From positions 1-51,599 of the forward strand of contig MU405408.1 of NCBI GenBank assembly GCA_022836615.1: DNA of 51,599 nucleotides, written 5' to 3'. The translations under genes were made by a program, and so were the position numbers. This document shows positions 42,375 to 51,599 of the stretch, piece by piece. The stretch comes from Annulohypoxylon bovei var. microspora (taxonomy: Eukaryota > Ascomycota > Sordariomycetes > Xylariales > Hypoxylaceae). Each line of letters opens with the position of its first letter. The stretch's first letter is position 1. A model generated the notes under the pieces. It saw nothing but the letters and a program-made list of their open reading frames with translations, was not told the origin of the DNA and made no database searches.

Positions 42375-43247
42375 CTATATGTACTTATTTTCCGGGTCCA
42401 TCGTCCGCATAAGTTCTATGCTCTTCTCGTACATAGTAAAGACAATTCCACCACTCATGACGAGGCGCGCCAATCTTGGCAAGGCTCCGCTCCAGAAAGT
42501 CAGGACGCCTTCATGCTTAAATATTAAGGTCGCGCATCGGAAACTGTTGCAGTAGACCTGCTTTGCCTCGATACTCTGCATCCTCGTCTTGATCGTGTCA
42601 AGGGGCTGGGTTACAGCTACGGTAATGGCACCTGCCACACTCCCTATCCCAAATGTCGCAACCGTTCCGAGTTTCTCTCCAGGCGCAGTATACGATTCGG
42701 CAAGCTGCTTGAGACTAGTGTACGAGCCGAAACGCACGGCACTGTTCGCCGACTGTCTTGCAGCCGTGGGCACGAGACCCTGGAAGAACCCGCGAATCCC
42801 TCGTTCTCTCGCAATAATAGGGACGGCATGTAAGAACCCGCGCATTCGTGGATTGGGCGACTTGCGATCGTCGATCAATGTCGTCTTGATAGACTCGGTG
42901 GGTGTGACAGCAAATAACGACTCTGTGACACCGGCGCCGAAACCGGCGATGACGTTCCTAGGACCCGAAACCTTCCCATTCTCGTCGGCGAGGAGGCGCT
43001 TGTACTGCTCGAAGGAGACGAAACGAATTGCGGCTTTGGCGGAGTTGCCGATGATCAGGGTGGTGCATCCGGCGTACCACTGCTTACCAAAAGGCGGCCA
43101 CGGGAGCTTCTGGCCGTCGACTAGCCTGCGGTTGAGCTGCGTTCTTGTCTTAGCAAATTCGGCCGGGTATGTGATTGCGATTTCGACTGCGCCGGCCGTA
43201 GCACCCGCTATAATGGACCGCAGCGGGCTGGGTTTCTCGGTCGACAT
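42375..43247 (-). CDS. ctp1: Mitochondrial tricarboxylate (citrate) carrier
   Basis: A single exon of 290 residues with three carrier repeats. Signature motifs PAEFAKTR, PTESIKTT and PLDTIKTR (Pro-x-Glu/Asp-x-x-Lys) close the odd helices of each repeat. GATAGAVEIAITYPAEFAKTRTQLNRR at the start and FRCATLIFKHEGVLTFWSGALPRLARL in repeat 3 match the Ctp1 citrate transport protein of the inner mitochondrial membrane. It exchanges citrate for malate or another tricarboxylate and so supplies cytosolic acetyl-CoA. Ctp1 or a close paralogue. The leader carries a short (CCTCGA)n repeat at 43258-43282. Confidence 0.93.
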   Translation of the reverse strand: MSTEKPSPLRSIIAGATAGAVEIAITYPAEFAKTRTQLNRRLVDGQKLPWPPFGKQWYAGCTTLIIGNSAKAAIRFVSFEQYKRLLADENGKVSGPRNVIAGFGAGVTESLFAVTPTESIKTTLIDDRKSPNPRMRGFLHAVPIIARERGIRGFFQGLVPTAARQSANSAVRFGSYTSLKQLAESYTAPGEKLGTVATFGIGSVAGAITVAVTQPLDTIKTRMQSIEAKQVYCNSFRCATLIFKHEGVLTFWSGALPRLARLVMSGGIVFTMYEKSIELMRTMDPENKYI

Positions 43248-43645
43248 TTTGTCGAAATCGAGGTCGAGGTCGAGGTCGAGGTGTTGAAAAGTTTGGAGAA
43301 TTAGTCGTCGCCATTGTCACTTTTTTTTTCTAAGAGCTTTCCCCAGATTACCCCCCATAATCTCGGTTGATACATATCTATACTGACTAATGGATACAGC
43401 GATATATATATTTATACATTATTTTGACTATATGCGACTTCCATCATAACTCCTATTTCTTAACCTCTTAACCTCTTTCCACCTGGGACAATTGTAGATA
43501 TCTTTGGGTTAATCTTAGAAGCTACATACGTAACTCATATCTTAAGGAGTTAGGAAGTTTCGTCCTCAAAATATGTTCAGAAAAGTCCGATACTTAGAAT
43601 GGACATCTCCATCCCTTCAATTTCCATGTCATCAATATTCTAACC
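43248..43645. other. Intergenic region between divergent genes
   Basis: Contains the (CCTCGA)n-type tandem at 43258-43282 and a T tract at about 43320-43329. No gene seen. Confidence 0.5.
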
Positions 43646-44435
43646 ATGAACCACGAGCCGTCCGTGAAAGACGGTAAGAGACCCGCCCAGGACCCTTGTG
43701 ATCAATCACCTAAAATCGATGGTCATACAACTCTCCTTCAACATCAGACAGCCATTGCCGCACTCGCGAGCCTGCCTTTGAAGACCGTTGTCTCAGTCTT
43801 CCGCCATCAGTGGCATAAGGACAAGGCCCGACTCACCTTCGCACATGCCGAGCAGTACATGCACGAGCATGATCTACCCATTCCCAAGACCGAATGGCCG
43901 AACTTGACCAAATACCGGCCACGCCATTGCAGGATCCATTCCTTCCAGCTAAAGCTACTAAGGGAAGATCTTGTATGGCACCGCGAGAAGTTCATCAGGC
44001 TGTACTTGGACTCCGTCATCGCATCTACTCGCCTCCCGAAGAAAGATCCCGTCACCCCATCACAAGCCCGCAGTATTCGGAAGTCTTTGTACGTCCTCGC
44101 CTCCTTCGACGTCTTTAGTAGAGATGCTGATGTGGTAATGTAGCACTAACGAGTTACGCATTAGCCTACCTAGAGACCTCGCCAAAGTCTACTACGGCAA
44201 GGTCCCCGCTTGTATGGACGCCGCGATCGACCCTAGGGAGTTTAAAGATCTGGTCGATCACTTCGGGGCGGAGAGGCATCCTATGATCCTCGCTATTCCC
44301 ATGTCCTTGCATCTATGGAGCGTACACCAAGACTACCCAGACATGCTTCCCAAGAATCCCGCACCGTGGGACTGGACTATGCCTGCAGATGTCATCGAGG
44401 CTAACCATTGGAAAACTAAGGAAGATCTATTCTAG
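43646..44435 (+). CDS. Unknown two-exon protein
   Basis: Two exons, 43646-44088 and 44165-44435, give 237 residues. The 76-bp intron has a strong GTACGT donor, a CTAAC branch site and a TTAG acceptor; the alternative of reading through ends at a stop at 44141. Residues 1-35 are polar; then LASLPLKTVVSVFRHQWHKDKARLTFAHAEQYMHEH and a basic helical part, and after the junction LPRDLAKVYYGKVPACMDAAIDPREFKDLVDHF and PWDWTMPADVIEANHW. No signal peptide, membrane segment or family I can name. The composition is that of a soluble globular protein. Confidence 0.62.
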
Positions 44436-45389
44436 GGGGTGCGACCGGCGGCAAGACAGCAGCGAGAGTTGTGGACCGGGGCGGCATTCCTGATGCTGAT
44501 AGATTCCACCCGATATGAATCAATGTGCAATAGATTAGGGGGAATATAATTATCATCACCCTCGAGTCTATGCCTATTAAAGGGCTACCGCGATTCTATC
44601 ACCTACTTGCTGCCGCGTCAAAGTTGCAGATTTAGGCTAGTTGCTTTTGACATCACATTCTCACATATCACAACTGGGTCATCAACAACTGTCACCATTG
44701 TGAGATATGTTAGAGATCAAACAGTGAACATGTATGGTATCCGAGACATTTTGATAGCTGCCAAAAACAACCATGGCGGGGAGCGTTGCCGTTCGCACAT
44801 TTAAGACATAGTTATCAAGGTCATGCCGTAACATTATTCTATTATAGCTGTGGTGCTGAAGAAATAGAAAGCTATGTTTCTTCCAGATAACCGTCGTTAG
44901 AAATGGGCGTTCGTAGGCCATGTTAACTAGTGGCTTTGGCAACTTACTTGAACACTTGAACCTGCCAGACCAGAAATTGTCTTGAACTTGTCAGTTTTCA
45001 TTTTCGACACAATTGATCAACTCAATTAACTTCCCCTTTTGAATTGCCGTTGGAAGTGAAGCTATACAGCTCCACATATACCCGTTTTCACATTACACAA
45101 GATATCGTGATGCCGTCGGCTAGTATTACAATTAGAACCCTTCATTGTTTAACAATCACACTGTCAAATGCAGTTTTAACGTTTGTAAAACTAGAGATAT
45201 AAGGATAATGTCTTATTGACGTAGAAGAGTTAAGAAATGACCCCTTTATTATCGACTCGGACCGCCAGGTCAATCTAAGTCTTAAGGAGTTCGTCAATTC
45301 ACACAAAAATCGAGTACTTGACCTTAACTACCTACAATTATTCTAGCCTGATAGACCCCGGCTGAATTTCTTGGCTCGGGGTTATCAAA
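44436..45389. other. Intergenic region
   Basis: About 950 bp without a supported gene or repeat. Confidence 0.5.
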
Positions 45390-48300
45390 ATGGAGAAAGA
45401 TGGTTGTTCTCTGGCTACCTCAACCGCTCAGTCGACTAGGACGGGCACCCGACATGGATACCAGGGCGACGATAAACAAACCCAGATCAGCGAAGGTCGG
45501 CAGTACCAGAGCCAAGAGACAGATAAATCAGAACAAGGAGACAATGGGGCGTCCTCAGTATCTGATGACACTAGGACAGAATCTCAAAAACCTATTGAAC
45601 TGTCAGCATTACTAGGACCCGAGCTACCTAACATCGATATCGTAGTGGTAGTCGATGTCCCTAAGCCCCCCTCAATGATATCTAAGAAAAGAACTCGGTC
45701 ATGGCCGTTTGGGCGGAACGCTTCTATAAGGCAAAAGGGGATCGGTGATAAGAAGCATAACTGCCCTAATGATACCCCTATTACCACATCGGACACCACA
45801 TCGAATGAAAGAGATAATCAACCACGCAGCAGCGACGTCGACTCTTCACAGGACAAGATTGACAGTGATTGGCCTACTTACCAGGCGATGCTTGCTAGCC
45901 AATTTGATGGGGTTAGGATTATGGCGTTTACCTACAAACTACCGAAAAATAACACCAAACTCTGCATTGAGTCCGAACAGAAAGATCATCTTGAGGAGAT
46001 AGCGTTAACACTTCTAAATAAATTAGAAGAAAATAGGGCGGGTGATCACTACACGAAGGTCCCTATAGTATTCATTGGAACGGGATTTGGATGCCTCATC
46101 ATACAGAAATTAGTCACTATCATTGACGACCAATTAAGATCCACAAACCTACTATTCTCTATCACGAATATGGTTTCTACGATCATATTTTTGGGAGCCC
46201 CGCCCCCCGGTTTGAAACAATCGACGAAATGGAAATCAACACCGGAGCAACCCAAAACGGGAATAGTTGCACCAAGACTCATGTACTCTCCCTCATTTAA
46301 GACCAACCGCCATGGGATGAGTGCCTTGATGGAATCAACCCCGGTAGACAGCGGCGAATTATGGAAAGATTTCTGTTGTGTTGTAACAAAGAGAGAGCTG
46401 TATGTCGCCTGGTTCTATACGGCCCCTTTTACTAAGGTATGTTATCATTGAGACTTCGTATACAAGCATGTTTTTCCAGAGACTAATCATATTGGTAGAG
46501 TTTGTACGTTTATGTCGATTGTGTCAAATTTATCCATTTCGAACCCTTTGTAGAAGAGCCTATCGAAATCTTGACGAATATATTCCGAGGTTCGCAAGAC
46601 CCAAACTATCGCAAAGTCGTAAATGAGATCAAGGCAGGGCTTCTCTTCAAAGCTTCATTTGAGAGAGACCTCGAAGACCTCCTTAAATATTTTCTAGGCG
46701 GAAAATACGATCTCTCCGTAATGGACTACAGAAAGCGCTGTCCGCTTCATAACGCAGCCTCTCGTGCCAATGATACGGCTGTGTCACTCCTCATCTCCGC
46801 AGCCCCAGACCTAGCAAGTCACCAGGATTATAAAGGCTTCACTCCGCTTCACCTTGCGGTCCAAGAGGCCACGAAGGCCAGGCCCCGGGGATATAACCAA
46901 GCCGAATTCAAATTGATAATCCGCAAGTTAGTCGCGGCATTAGAAGAGCGTCCAGATATCGACAACGTGAAAAGTCTCAAGGATCATAGTAGAAAACTGG
47001 CGTGGGACTATGCACAAGGCCATAGTAATCGATGGATTTGGGAGCTGAAACCAGATAATGTCTCTAGTGCAAGAACAGCGCAAGAGAGGCTACAACTCGC
47101 CGCTAACAAGAGGATAAAGGCACATCTTGTCGAGTTCTACATTACAGAAGAAAGTCGCGGAGGTTCTTTCCATCAAGAGTCACCCCTCGTATATCGGCTA
47201 CTTCGTGATGCGCAATATGGAATCGAGGGTCTCTTTCAGCGAAATATGATTCGTGTTGAGGGCAAGAAGTTAACTTGTCGATGGATTCACCTCCCCGCAA
47301 ACAATGTAAGTCCATTGTCACATACCTAAGCAAGTCTCCCAATTAATGAATATGCCGACTAATGAGCTTGCACAGGAGAAATGGCTTTATGTTCGTCATC
47401 GCCACCACAAGATGCCGTATGGGACACAATACTGATAGTTCCTTATGTAGGATCTATTTACCGAGCTACAATTGCGCGACAGTTCGATGAGAAAAAGACG
47501 TCATGATGGTTCGTAAAATTTCTGTCAACCTACGATGGTTCCGTTTAATCTGATACCCTCTGGTTTTGTGTAGGTACTGCGATATACGATCGGCATATGA
47601 TTGCCGGCGCCGAAAAATACAGACAAGTATAATAGAATAGATCAACTCAGATTGTTAGGTATTTTCCAACTGACTATCACAGACTTGCATAGCCCCACCA
47701 CCTTTCAATGCCGTAGATGACACTCGCTCCCCTTCGATTACGCCGAGAGACAGCTCAGATACAGAGTCATCTAAGATGAGGGGAAATAAACAGTCTGAGA
47801 AACGAGACGAATTCGCTTCTTCACTGCGAAATCTTTCAGCAAACGTAGACAGCACCAAGAAGACCGCATATGCTCTGTTTGTAAGTAATCCTCCCGTCAA
47901 GTATGGTTGTGATACTTACTCAAGATGCCTCGTTAAGATGCCGATTCTTGGATTTGAGCAGCATCAGTACCGCATAAAATTGGCGTCAACAATGAAAACA
48001 ACAAATTCCTTAGCCCAGGAGACTTTGTCCATGAATGATACCACGCTTTTCATACGGGCATATTTTAATTGTAATGAGTCACCGCTGCATTGCCGTCGAA
48101 CGTTGGACCAATTCAGATATTACATGCTAGACGATACTGAAGAACGAGACAACAACCAGGTTGTCTTCAAGTGGGCAAGAAAGAGAGATAGGCAACACCC
48201 AAAGAACCCCGATGGCTACCCACTTCTCATGGTTGATCAGCTGTGGCTCTGGATCCTTCCGGATGAAAAGACGGTGATAACAAGCTTTCCTAACACTTGG

Positions 48301-49945
48301 GACTCGAGTGCATGGTACAGTCTTATTAGACATATTCTACCGAATGAGAATAGAAACAATGGTAGAAACAACAACCAGCTACCTATTGCCAGATCCGTCA
48401 TAGATTTAGCCAACTTGCTGATAAGGTTCAGTGTCGACTTCTTACGACGAGAAGGCCCCATGGATGTTTCGCTTAAGGAATGCTTCCAGTCGAGCATTAG
48501 TGACATTGTAAGTAAAATATGAGCACAAATTCAGGGTTATGTGAATGTCTACTGATAGAATACAGGCCGAGAAGCAGGCATGTCATTTCGAGGAGTTCAA
48601 ATCCCTAGTCAAAGACTTGAATAACAGTCAGCTCGATCAGAAAAAAAGGGCCACATTAACCAACAAACTCTTCGAGCTAACTAGAGAAACAGACGATCTA
48701 GTTGCCATGATGGATATCCAAGACGAGCTTAGGACAATTAAAGATGTCTTCATAATGCAAAAGGAGGTTCTTGAGAAATTTCACCATCTTATTAATGAGG
48801 GTCGCAAAAGACGGAGCGGCGCAGATCTCTCGGAGCCGTCCGTAGATTTTGATTCTACATCAACTAATCTCACTCTAGTCAACTCCAATATTACAGCGGT
48901 AGAAGAAATGGCCAGCTACGCTGAGAAGGTTGTAACAGAAGTGAGTATACCTCGGAACATACTTTTGGTCTTTGAAAATCGTAGACTAATTATGATATTA
49001 GCTCAATAGACTTCTCAATCTCAAACAGAAACAGGCAAATGCGTGGGAGGCGAGATTTGCTCGCGAGGGTTCAGAACATGCTGAGCGTCAAGGCAATGTA
49101 CACACCAAACCCCACCCTTAGCATGACGATTAAGAGTTAATCGATAATACCTATAGATCACAATGGTCTTCACTATTGTCACCATTTTCTTTGTGAGTAA
49201 TTAAGAGACTAGTAAATTGGAACTTACGGCTCATATCAACCCAGCTCCCTCTATCATTCATGTCTAGCGTGTTCGCTATTCAAGTCGACGTGTATCCAAG
49301 AGATGAGAAGGGGGTTTCATGGCCTATACAACAAGTTATGGGTCTTCTATGTGAGTTTCGACATTATAATGATCGATGTAGGGGGTTGCTAACAATCAAA
49401 ATCATGTAGTTGGCGTCTCATGTGCCATCATTATCCCACTAATCACAGTTGCCTTCAAAGTCAACCGGATTTCGGGCCTTTTCGCTCACGTCATGAATCA
49501 TATCTGGCCCTTTGAACGCCAATCCATGGATAACCACATGGGCAAAAGGAACAACGACAGCGACCTCGAATCTGATGATGATAGCCTCAAGGGGCCTATA
49601 ATTACTGATTCGGGAGACATTCTCTTCATGGAAAAGCCGCTAGAGCAGCCAAACACTGCCAAAGCTATTTCCTCGCAATTATTCGCCCGGAATTGGGATC
49701 TTGTAGGGCGTTGGGCGCAAAGGATTGCTGGGCGGCCAGATGAAGGGGACCAAGACGAAAAGAACGAGGCTCTTAAATCATCAGAGGTGTCATCTTCACG
49801 GGGCACTGGTGATATCTCCAACGAGCATGCCCAGGGCACGCCATCCGCCACATTGGCGCCCGGGTTATCCAAGAGGCAGGGCTCACGTGAGCCGGACCTA
49901 GAAAGTGGGGTGTCGCCGTCGTCGCTTGGACAATCGGTGGCGTAA
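45390..49945 (+). CDS. Large pseudo-hydrolase / ankyrin / CorA-like membrane protein
   Basis: Twelve exons: 45390-46436, 46499-47305, 47376-47390, 47451-47508, 47574-47626, 47683-47880, 47938-48507, 48566-48940, 49002-49097, 49157-49192, 49245-49350 and 49410-49945. All phases agree and give 1298 residues. Residues 80-245 resemble the alpha/beta-hydrolase (SERAC1/DUF676-like) domain that begins many fungal NLR-type proteins, but the nucleophile elbow reads GTGFG at 230-234, so the catalytic Ser is absent. Ankyrin repeats span about 425-525 (RCPLHNAASRAND, GFTPLHLAVQ). The central part (RRTLDQFRYYMLDDTE, MVDQLWLWIL, SFPNTWDSS) is the fungal CorA-like region, with two transmembrane helices at about 1076-1097 and 1115-1137; the CorA Gly-Met-Asn loop is missing. 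A 160-residue acidic tail follows. Ion transport is doubtful; a sensing or incompatibility role is inference. Confidence 0.8.
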
Positions 49946-50175
49946 GATGCATCTCCTTGTTTTCCTTTCTGTCAGTCTCGTATTCTTGAGTGAGTTGGTC
50001 TTATTTGCATTCTATTCATAACAGTAGTATTCGAGAATGAACTTGCGTACGCGATCTTGTCTTAATCTAAACCCAATTCACTCCAACATATGATACAAGC
50101 CACAATTCTATATATAAAGCCGCCAACGCCATATATATTCTCTATATATTCCTTCTCCTCTCTTTTCGTTCCTCA

Positions 50176-50373
50176 ATGCGATTCAACAGCCCCGAGAAAG
50201 TCCACCTCTTATCCAGACCCGATCCCGACGCCGAGCGAGGCAGACCCGAGCTAGTGCTAGGGCGGGAACTTGAGAAGAACGAGGATATAGATCGTGACGT
50301 TTTTGATGAAGTCCCTATGACATCTGTAGGTCGGCCTGTTGGGATGTTAGTACATATCGACCTAACAATATAG
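50176..50373 (+). CDS. Candidate small acidic protein
   Basis: 65 codons starting MRFNSPEKVHLLSRPDPDAE. A TATATAAA box at about 50110-50117 and a CT-rich core just before the ATG look like a real fungal promoter. A GTAGGT within the ORF could be a splice donor. No family known. It overlaps the end of the opposite-strand ORF at 50362 by a few bases. Confidence 0.4.
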   Translation: MRFNSPEKVHLLSRPDPDAERGRPELVLGRELEKNEDIDRDVFDEVPMTSVGRPVGMLVHIDLTI

Positions 50374-50841
50374 GATGCGACCAATTAAGTCAGGGGTTCG
50401 TCTCTCACGTATATTGCCCCTCCCGCCGATCCCATACCCCCTAAGCTGGGTATCCCTCTCCTCGACCTCAGCCTCAACCTCCTCGTCGCTCGCCTCATCT
50501 CCCCGGCCTCCGTCGCCATAATCCTCACTCCGCCGCCTCCTCGGTAACGTGCCGCCGACCGTCGTATCGAATCCCCTACTAGCCGTGTCGCGCGGCGAAG
50601 GCGACCTCAGGTTGGCGATTGACACGCTGCGCACAGGCGCCAGCCGGCCCTGTATACGCACATGGTGCTGTCGGCGCTTCTCCGGCAGCAGGCGGCTCGT
50701 GTCGGGATCCGGGTCCGACAGGTCTACTTCGACATCACTAACACCGACATGGTCTTTGCGGTCGCGGTTAGGAAGATACGAGGAGAGGTCGTTGAGTAGC
50801 GGGGGGAGTGGGGGCGGCGGTGTGTAGGGGTGTGAGCGCAT
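50362..50841 (-). CDS. Hypothetical protein with a C-terminal GRGN motif
   Basis: 159 residues from the Met at 50841; the ORF extends upstream into a (GGAT)n tract at 50856-50875 that is probably leader. Pro-rich start (MRSHPYTPPPPLPPLL), a basic/acidic middle (PRRRRSEDYGDGGRGDEASDEEVEAEVEERD) and then GYGIGGRGNIRER, which recalls the Gly-Arg-Gly-Gly-Ala-Gly-Asn motif of fungal DUF3602 proteins. Predicted to be disordered. The end may be spliced (GTGAGA follows AATATAC). Function unknown. Confidence 0.45.
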   Translation of the reverse strand: MRSHPYTPPPPLPPLLNDLSSYLPNRDRKDHVGVSDVEVDLSDPDPDTSRLLPEKRRQHHVRIQGRLAPVRSVSIANLRSPSPRDTASRGFDTTVGGTLPRRRRSEDYGDGGRGDEASDEEVEAEVEERDTQLRGYGIGGRGNIRERRTPDLIGRILYC

Positions 50842-51121
50842 GATGCCGGAATATATGGATGGATGGATGGATGGGTTGGTGGGTAACAAAGCTTCGACTC
50901 AGCTGCCAACTTAGCTAGGGGTTAGAAAATTTTCACTAGGGCAAGATTAGAGCCCCCGAAGGGACTCTTCTTAGCGACCGAGGACTTCAACTTTAATTCA
51001 ACCACAATTCAATAATGCGACATATATCTTAATACGGAATTACAATAAGCATCATTTATCATTGTTTATTTCATAAATCTATCGCTCTATCCGTTCAATG
51101 AATACTTGGCATAGACGTGTC
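50842..51121. other. Intergenic region with a (GGAT)n repeat
   Basis: Four GGAT units at 50856-50875. Nothing else recognised. Confidence 0.45.
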
Positions 51122-51548
51122 TTAAAATAGGCGCACCGTGATAGTCACAGCAGCGTCGATGAGCAAACTGGCGCCGTTTATGTAACTCGCAGCTGGGCTA
51201 CACAAGAAGGCAATGGTATCAGATACTTCCTCTCGTTAGGCCGCACGTTTGATAGGGACGATGGCAGAGATCATTCCTTGAACCTCGGGGTTCTTCCTTA
51301 GTTCTTCATCCAGCAACGGCGTACGCACCCAGGTCAGGCATACAGCGTTGACCCGGATGCCTTCCGAAGAATGATCAATTGCTACAAAGCATCAGTTATT
51401 ACTTTCAATGAGATTCATAAGCTTGGATCGGTTGTTTGGTAATTCCCATGAAAGCATGCTTCGAAATGGTGTAAGAACCTTTACCAGGAAGGCCGACGAA
51501 CGAACAGTGCTCGGAACCACTACACGCCAATCCACCAGTGTACACGCA
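51122..51548 (-). pseudogene. Decayed short-chain dehydrogenase/reductase (3' part)
   Basis: Minus-strand frames encode GLPGKGSYTISKHAFMGITK, with the catalytic Tyr-x-x-x-Lys of SDR enzymes, then (after a break) AIDHSSEGIRVNAVCLTWVRTPLLDEELR, IVPIKRAA and REEVSDTIAFLCSPAASYINGASLLIDAAV, the C-terminal part of a classical SDR. A TAA stop at 51236-51238 interrupts KRAA|REEV, where relatives usually have an ordinary residue. No GT donor follows GITK, although an acceptor (CTTTGTAG) precedes AIDH. The gene is therefore broken at a splice site and by a nonsense codon. The 5' part, with the NAD(P)-binding Gly motif, is beyond the window edge. Confidence 0.72.
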
Positions 51549-51599
51549 CTGCCAAGCCAACTAAATCAATTCAATTACACGGTCCCACTTTTAAATTTA

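Noticed and set aside
44141..44143. Ending the gene at 43646 at this stop as a 165-residue protein
   Set aside because: A GTACGT donor, CTAAC branch and TTAG acceptor join it in phase to a second conserved-looking open stretch ending at 44435.

Overview
The window looks like nuclear DNA of a filamentous ascomycete (Pezizomycotina, probably Sordariomycetes; the class is inference). Signs are many short GT-AG introns (mostly 49-125 bp) with CTAAC-type branch sites, families typical of moulds (tannase-type esterase, RTA1, DUF1996, Dal5-like MFS, fungal ankyrin/CorA-like proteins), nuclear genes for respiratory complex I, and an A+T-rich block poor in CpA/TpG that resembles repeat-induced point mutation (RIP). 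No prokaryotic operons, CRISPR arrays or convincing tRNA/rRNA genes were seen.

Layout. 1-1315 is an A+T-rich, RIP-like block. 1.3-20.7 kb is gene-poor and accessory: a secreted tannase/feruloyl-esterase-like enzyme, an RTA1-type membrane protein, a broken DEDD-exonuclease-like gene, a coiled-coil protein of unknown function, a MITE-like element with TA flanks, a Thr/Ser-rich secreted wall protein and a five-exon secreted DUF1996 protein. 20.7-34 kb holds a nucleotidyltransferase-fold protein, a calcineurin-like phosphoesterase, a small secreted protein with eight cysteines split by an intron, two lineage-specific membrane proteins, and a divergent pair of Dal5-type transporter and TauD-type dioxygenase that suggests uptake and oxidative desulfonation of sulfonates.

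34.5-43.3 kb is a housekeeping, mostly mitochondrial neighbourhood: mitochondrial acyl carrier protein and complex I NDUFS8 head to head, protein-L-isoaspartate methyltransferase, the Bsd2/Ndfip membrane adaptor, a small Cbp6/UQCC2-like gene in three exons, a 362-bp MITE with perfect 37-bp inverted repeats and TA flanks, and the Ctp1-like citrate carrier. 43.6-51.6 kb returns to accessory content: an unknown two-exon gene, a 12-exon gene for a 1298-residue protein (hydrolase-like region without the nucleophile, ankyrin repeats, CorA-like membrane domain), two small uncertain genes, and a decayed short-chain dehydrogenase at the right edge.

The exonuclease-like and dehydrogenase pseudogenes each carry a nonsense codon that a C-to-T change at CpA would explain. 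A short TACCTAGGTA/(TAGG)n motif recurs in almost every intergenic region and in none of the recognised coding exons. Exon models were worked out by hand from splice signals and reading-frame continuity and have not been checked against transcripts.
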